From S015-6 sp964384945 (GTDB lineage: Bacteria > Desulfobacterota > DSWW01), in contig CAYLMK010000032.1 in the NCBI GenBank assembly GCA_964384945.1, positions 1 through 52,409 on the forward strand: a stretch of DNA of 52,409 nucleotides, given 5' to 3'. Below the pieces are notes generated by a model. It searched no databases, was not told the origin of the DNA, and worked only from the letters and a program-made list of their open reading frames with translations. Each line of letters opens with the position of its first letter. Positions within the stretch are counted from its first letter, which is position 1. Below, piece by piece: positions 48,268-52,409 of the stretch. The translations under genes were made by a program, and so were the position numbers.

Positions 48268-49733
48268 TCGTCGAGGACGACTTGGAGCTTGCCGGGTTGC
48301 TGCAGGAGACCCTCGAACAGAAAGGCTACGTGGTGGAGGTCGCCGGGGATGCGGTGACCGCCGAGGAAAAGGTCGCGAAAACCCGTCCCGGCCTGCTGCT
48401 GCTCGACCTTTGCCTTCCCCCCCAGAACAGCCCGGAGTGCGGCCTCGAACTCTTGCGAAGATGCATGGGAGCCTACCCGGCCACGAAGGTCATCGTGATG
48501 ACCGGCCACCGGGAGAGATCGGTCGCGGCGCGCTCGCTTGAGCTGGGAGCCCTCGATTTTGTGGACAAGCTTTCCGAGGCGGACGATCTGGAGGTAGTCA
48601 TTCGACGGGCGTTCGCGCGCAGGGACCGGGAGAACGCCTGTTCGTTGACATCTGGGCCATCCGGGGCCCCCGACCAGCCCGGCCGCTTCGGCATGATCGG
48701 CAGGTCCGAGGCAATGCAGCACGTGTTCGCAGAGGTTGTGCGCTGCGCCAGGGCGGAGACGAACCTGCTCATCACCGGAATGAGCGGGACCGGGAAATTC
48801 ATGGTGGCCAAAGCTGTCCACGAGGAGAGCCGCCGCTCCAGGAAGCCCCTGGTGGTGGTCAACTGCGGGTCATTGCCGGAGACCCTGGCGGAGAGCGAGC
48901 TCTTCGGACATGAAAAGGGCGCCTTCACCGGTGCGAGCACTCTCAAGCCAGGGGCCTTCGAACTCGCAAACGGCGGGAGTCTCTTTCTCGACGAGGTGGG
49001 GGAGGTTCCCCCCCGGCTCCAGGTCAAGTTCCTGCATGCAGTCGAGAACAAGTTCATCCAGCGGGTGGGCGGGACAAAGAAGCTGGACGTCGACGTACGC
49101 ATCATCGCTGCGACGAATCGGGATCTGGGCGCAGCGGTTGATCAGGGACGGTTCCGGGAGGATCTGTATTACAGGCTGGATGTGCTGCGCATCCGGATGC
49201 CTTCCCTCAGGGAGCGAGACGGGGACCTTCGCCTCCTTGCCGAGCACCTGGTACGGAAGGCTTCCATTGAGTACAAGACAGCGCCCAAGCGGATTTCCGA
49301 TGATGCGCTTCGTGCCCTGGAGGCACACTCGTGGCCCGGAAACGTGCGGGAACTCGAAAACGTGCTGCGCCGGGCCGTGGCGACGGCTGGTGTACGGGGA
49401 ATCATCCAACTCGGAGACCTGGACAGGAATCTGCGTCGCGCCGCCTCGGCCGTGTTGTCTGACGACAAAGCGGAAATGATCCGGGAGGCCGAGGTCGCTT
49501 CGACTAGCTACGCTTCCTCGTGTGCCAATCCGGCGACAAAGGGGGAGAGCAGCGGGAAGAAGTTCTATTTCACGAAGGACGTCGAGGAAAGCGTCAAAGA
49601 GAGGATGCTCGCCGCATTGAGGGAGGCGGGAGGAAACAAGGCCCGCGCAGCCCGTGCACTCGGAATGCGGTACACCACCTTCGTGAACCGTATCAAACGA
49701 TTCCGGTTGGGCCTCTTTGACGGAGGCAGCTGA
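48222..49733 (+). CDS. NtrC-family sigma-54-dependent response regulator
   Basis: A 503-aa three-domain activator. REC (about 12-130): ILIVEDD, phosphoacceptor Asp in LLLLDLCLP, Thr in IVMTGH, Lys in DFVDKLSE. AAA+ (about 150-390): Walker A GMSGTGKFMVA, ESELFGHEKGAFTGA with the sigma-54-contacting GAFTGA loop, Walker B GGSLFLDEVGE, arginine-finger region RFREDLYYRLDVL and HSWPGNVRELENVL. C-terminal Fis-type HTH: AREAGGNKARAARALGMRYTTFVNRIKRF-like segment. All ATPase and sigma-54 elements are intact. It likely activates the sigma-54 promoter before the RND gene in the same operon. Confidence 0.93.
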   Translation: MSGAGISRGGDRRILIVEDDLELAGLLQETLEQKGYVVEVAGDAVTAEEKVAKTRPGLLLLDLCLPPQNSPECGLELLRRCMGAYPATKVIVMTGHRERSVAARSLELGALDFVDKLSEADDLEVVIRRAFARRDRENACSLTSGPSGAPDQPGRFGMIGRSEAMQHVFAEVVRCARAETNLLITGMSGTGKFMVAKAVHEESRRSRKPLVVVNCGSLPETLAESELFGHEKGAFTGASTLKPGAFELANGGSLFLDEVGEVPPRLQVKFLHAVENKFIQRVGGTKKLDVDVRIIAATNRDLGAAVDQGRFREDLYYRLDVLRIRMPSLRERDGDLRLLAEHLVRKASIEYKTAPKRISDDALRALEAHSWPGNVRELENVLRRAVATAGVRGIIQLGDLDRNLRRAASAVLSDDKAEMIREAEVASTSYASSCANPATKGESSGKKFYFTKDVEESVKERMLAALREAGGNKARAARALGMRYTTFVNRIKRFRLGLFDGGS

Positions 49734-50275
49734 TTCTTCCGATTTGGAAATCCACCTGGTGCCATGACGAGGGTCGCAAAATAGCTTTCCGCCCCACCTT
49801 GGCTTCGGCGTTTCCAGTGGTGAGCAAGCTGCACGTAACATCTGCGGATTTTCCGTATGGAATTGGTCTGTTAGATTGTCTTTCCCTCTTTCAGTTTGGT
49901 TAGCATCGTCGTCTTCCCCGGGGACAGAGTCCGCGGGAAGCCCTTTTGCATTGCCCTCTCACTGCTTTGCTGGAGGGCAATGCAAGAGGGCGGCGCAACT
50001 CCTTCTATAAGTCTATCACATCCCAGGGGGTGGGCACGATTCAAGCATGATAGCTCGCCTGGCATGCTTGATGCGGCGGGGTCGGTGCCACCGCAGAGGG
50101 TCCTGAGGACTGCGCTTTTGCCTGGGTAACAGGCGAGATTCATCCGGAACAGTTCCGATTCCATGAAATCGCACTGTGTCTCAAAAAACGGGCTCACGAC
50201 ATTACCCTCAGAATCGTCGATCGCGACGCGACCCAACACATAAGTACCCCCTAAGAGAAGCCGATCAGGCAGTCT
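49734..50275. other. Hairpin-rich non-coding region between the regulator and recombinase genes
   Basis: About 540 bp with no supportable gene between two genes whose 3' ends face each other. It contains several inverted repeats, including the long hairpin at 49940-49991, TCAAGCATG/CATGCTTGA (50041-50071) and a small GCCTG/CAGGC hairpin near 50120. It may hold recombination sites of the adjacent recombinases or terminators. Confidence 0.5.
49940..49991. repeat. 19-bp-stem hairpin
   Basis: GCCCTTTTGCATTGCCCTC (49940-49958) pairs with GAGGGCAATGCAAGAGGGC (49973-49991) with a single T-G wobble and a 14-nt loop. Without a flanking T-run it is not a typical terminator; it is much stronger than expected by chance and may be a recombination or structural site. 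Confidence 0.75.
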
Positions 50276-51172
50276 CTATCGAGCTGGACGCTTGTCCTTT
50301 GTTCTTTCCACGAGCCTATCCATGGCCCGGTAGTAATCCTGTTGGACCCGCACGTTGGAGACCTTGCAGTATCGCTGAGTGGTGACAACCGATCTATGTC
50401 CCAGCAGGTCCTGGATGGTAGCCAGATCTGCACCTGCATTGAGCATTTGCGTTGCCATCGTATGGCGCAGCTTGTGAGAGGAAACCCTCAAACGAGACTC
50501 CCGTGCATAGTACTCCATGCGCTTTTGGATTCCTCGCACCGACAAAGGTTGGCCACGATAGAGTCCTTTTTCCACTAAGAAGACATGTTTGCTTTTGGAG
50601 GAGGGTCTGCACTTCAGATAATCCACCAAGGCCTTCAGAGCGTCTTGACTCATGTAGGCCACCCGGTCTTTCCTTCCTTTTCCTTCCCGGACCAAAATCC
50701 GACCCCGTCGGAAGTCAATGTCCGGAAGAGTTAGATTCGCCACTTCGGAGACCCTGAGTCCGCTTCGAAGCATCAGCATGGACAGGGCCCGGTCGCGCGG
50801 TTTGTGGACACTCTCGAGGAACAAGTCCACTTCCTCGTCCTTCAGCGACCTGGGCAGAGGCTTGGGCATTCGCAGGCAGGAGCCTTGCTTCACGGGGTTT
50901 TCCCCCTTCAGGCATCCCTGCTCATCGCCCAAGTAATCATAGAACTTGCGCATCGCTGTCAGATGACAGTTAATGGTCTTCGGATGTATTCGTCGATCCA
51001 AAAGCCAATCGATATACTGCGCAACCTTCCTCTTACCGACCTGCTCGATCGGAAGGTCCACCCACAGGAGGAATTGCTTCAGATCGGCCAGATAACGCTT
51101 TACGGTATGGCCGGAGTAGTTTCTTCTCTTCAAGAACCGCCTGTAGCTCAGGATCGAGTTGGTAATGTCCAT
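50276..51172 (-). CDS. Tyrosine recombinase/integrase (second of an overlapping pair)
   Basis: A 298-aa XerC/D-size recombinase. N-terminal SAM-like DNA-binding domain (NYSGHTVKRYLADLKQFL), catalytic domain with Arg in RSGLRVSEVANL, Lys in GKGRKDR, HKLRHTMATQML, GHRSVVTTQRY with the nucleophile Tyr. All catalytic residues are present. The ATG at 51172 has AAAGGAG six bases upstream and lies inside the first recombinase gene, a 140-bp overlap in a different frame. Codon use and base composition look less GC-rich than the operons to the left, suggesting transfer. Confidence 0.93.
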   Translation of the reverse strand: MDITNSILSYRRFLKRRNYSGHTVKRYLADLKQFLLWVDLPIEQVGKRKVAQYIDWLLDRRIHPKTINCHLTAMRKFYDYLGDEQGCLKGENPVKQGSCLRMPKPLPRSLKDEEVDLFLESVHKPRDRALSMLMLRSGLRVSEVANLTLPDIDFRRGRILVREGKGRKDRVAYMSQDALKALVDYLKCRPSSKSKHVFLVEKGLYRGQPLSVRGIQKRMEYYARESRLRVSSHKLRHTMATQMLNAGADLATIQDLLGHRSVVTTQRYCKVSNVRVQQDYYRAMDRLVERTKDKRPAR

Positions 51173-52292
51173 GGATTTCTCCTTTCTCGATGATCTCCAT
51201 TGCGTGGAAGTACTCCTCCTCACGAGTGATGTCGGTTAGGCGGGCGTAGCGACGAGTCATCTCGATGGTACTGTGCCCCAGAAGCTGCTGAAGACACTCC
51301 AGGCGCATGCCCGCATTGAGCATATCCGAGGCGAAGGTATGACGGAGACGATGAAGGGTATAGCCCTTGTCCTGAAGCCCGGCTTTGGCCAAGTATTTCC
51401 TGAACATTACCCGAGCCGTCGCGTAGCCCATGGTGTCCCTGCCCTGTGCATAGAAGAGAAGCACCTTGTGCGGCTCTCTTGTGCGAAGCCATGCATTCAG
51501 GGCATCACCGGCATCATCGCTCAGATAAACCACCCGGCCCACCGCATTCTTCTGCGCCTGCGGGATCTCGATTCTGCGTTCCGCAAGATGGACATCTTCT
51601 ACCTTGGTGTCGAGCAACTCCCCGATACGCATCCCCGTCCTTAGCAATACAAGAATCAAGGCCCGGTCCCGCATGTCGGTCAATACATCCAGCAGTCTCC
51701 TTACGTCCTCGGGTGCGATCGCTTTGGGAAGATTCTCGGGGAGCTTGATTCGCAGACTTCGGGATAAGACCTGCGGACCCACAATCTCTTCTCTTTCTAG
51801 AAACCTTGCAAAAGCACGTACCACCGACAATCGTGTACGCACTGTCCGTGGCGCCATGCCGCGGTCTTGCTCATGCTCTACAAATGCCTCGAGATCTTGG
51901 CGGGTCAACTGTTCGAGGCGATCCTTTCCGACACCTTTGAAAAAGCCCAAGAACAGTTTCCCACTTGCAACAGTGCCTCGCAGCGTGTTCGGTTTACAGT
52001 TCGAGCGGTACTTCTCCTGGAGATGGCCTCTTAGCTCCTCCTTGCCTGGCAAATCGAGGCCGCTCAGAGGCTCCAGGTAATACTCCAGGCTGCGACGGCC
52101 CCTCTGCAGTTCAGCGTTGTGCAAGGATGAGCGTGAACGCAACAGCGTGTCCACATCAGGAAGAAGACACAGAGAGGAGAACGTGGGCAACCAACCCGCC
52201 AGGGGTGGCATCCCGGAGAGTTGGTGGTGTGGGTGGGGCTTTGTCTTCTTTCTTTTACGACGGGACCTCGTTTCTACGTCACTACCAGTCAT
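51033..52292 (-). CDS. Tyrosine recombinase/integrase (first of an overlapping pair)
   Basis: A 419-aa recombinase with an extra ~90-residue N-terminal region before the SAM-like domain. Catalytic residues are intact: RTGMRIGELLDTKVEDV (Arg), LHRLRHTFASDML (His and Arg) and GHSTIEMTRRYARL (His and nucleophile Tyr). ATG at 52292 with AAAGGAGGCGG upstream. The C-terminal ~50 residues overlap the following recombinase gene. Paired overlapping tyrosine recombinases resemble parts of multi-recombinase elements (for example RIT or Tn554-like); a third gene, if any, would lie beyond the right edge. Confidence 0.92.
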   Translation of the reverse strand: MTGSDVETRSRRKRKKTKPHPHHQLSGMPPLAGWLPTFSSLCLLPDVDTLLRSRSSLHNAELQRGRRSLEYYLEPLSGLDLPGKEELRGHLQEKYRSNCKPNTLRGTVASGKLFLGFFKGVGKDRLEQLTRQDLEAFVEHEQDRGMAPRTVRTRLSVVRAFARFLEREEIVGPQVLSRSLRIKLPENLPKAIAPEDVRRLLDVLTDMRDRALILVLLRTGMRIGELLDTKVEDVHLAERRIEIPQAQKNAVGRVVYLSDDAGDALNAWLRTREPHKVLLFYAQGRDTMGYATARVMFRKYLAKAGLQDKGYTLHRLRHTFASDMLNAGMRLECLQQLLGHSTIEMTRRYARLTDITREEEYFHAMEIIEKGEIHGHYQLDPELQAVLEEKKLLRPYRKALSGRSEAIPPVGGPSDRAGR

Positions 52293-52409
52293 GACCGCCT
52301 CCTTTCCCCAATTACATCGGAAAATCGGGCAGTTATATGACCGCTGGTCTCTATTCGGGCTTGTCAAGAACTTAGTTGAAATTCTTTTGGAGGCTCCCCG
52401 ACCATTCTT
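52293..52409. other. Upstream region of the recombinase pair, cut by the window edge
   Basis: 117 bp holding a strong ribosome-binding site and, on the minus strand, a TTGACA near 52360; no well-spaced -10 box is visible, so I do not call a promoter. Nothing else is seen before the window ends. Confidence 0.4.

Noticed and set aside
49871..50239. 122-codon - strand frame in the hairpin-rich gap
   Set aside because: No family resemblance, GTG start without a good ribosome-binding site, and the frame crosses the long hairpin.

Overview
The window is a GC-rich bacterial chromosome segment. Gene content points to a deltaproteobacterium-type anaerobe (Desulfobacterota sensu lato): an ftsE-ftsX-envC-ctpA run, a MetF/MetV methylene-tetrahydrofolate reductase linked to flavin/iron-sulfur subunits, a GH57 branching enzyme with a DUF4912 protein, large multi-PAS kinases and NtrC-type regulators. 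This assignment is an inference from gene families; no 16S rRNA is present.

Layout. (1) 1-10.7 kb, + strand after a tRNA-Leu on the - strand: housekeeping genes nadC, birA, coaX, then ftsE, ftsX, an EnvC-like activator, ctpA, xseA, an M23 peptidase, xseB and tlyA. Many neighbours overlap or lie within 40 bp. (2) 10.7-30.4 kb, a large alpha-glucan (glycogen/starch-like) locus: glycogen synthase, glucan phosphorylase and ADP-glucose pyrophosphorylase; then a - strand trio (DUF4911, cytidylate-kinase-like, U32/TrhP-like); then an ABC-F ATPase, a full-length plant-type alpha-glucan water dikinase, a TIM-barrel isomerase-like protein, a GT4 glycosyltransferase, a DUF4912 protein and a GH57 branching enzyme. 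A convergent GH13 enzyme closes the locus after a hairpin/heptamer-repeat junction. (3) 30.4-43.0 kb, - strand: a C1/redox cluster of metF, metV, a NuoF-GltD fusion, NuoE-like, NuoG-like and a second metF-like gene. It is preceded by an HTH-REC regulator with its own promoter and a five-PAS histidine kinase. It looks like a dedicated NAD(P)H-linked, possibly electron-bifurcating, methylene-THF reductase complex. (4) 43.2-52.4 kb, accessory region: tRNA-Arg(CCG), terminator, an excisionase-like gene behind a sigma-54-like site, a 25-bp-period repeat array (probable insertion-sequence end), an RND/MMPL transporter with a histidine kinase and a sigma-54 activator behind a sigma-54 promoter, a hairpin-rich non-coding stretch and two overlapping tyrosine recombinases.

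How the parts fit. The glucan locus can make ADP-glucose (GlgC), polymerise it (GlgA, perhaps the GT4 protein), branch it (GH57), degrade it (GlgP, GH13) and probably phosphorylate it (GWD), the last being a feature usually associated with plant starch. The redox cluster would connect NAD(P)H and perhaps ferredoxin to the methyl branch of a reductive or oxidative acetyl-CoA pathway. The two most interesting items are the bacterial GWD with two CBM45-like repeats and the MetFV/NuoEFG/GltD assembly, whose NuoG-like subunit lacks the catalytic Cys/Sec of formate dehydrogenases.
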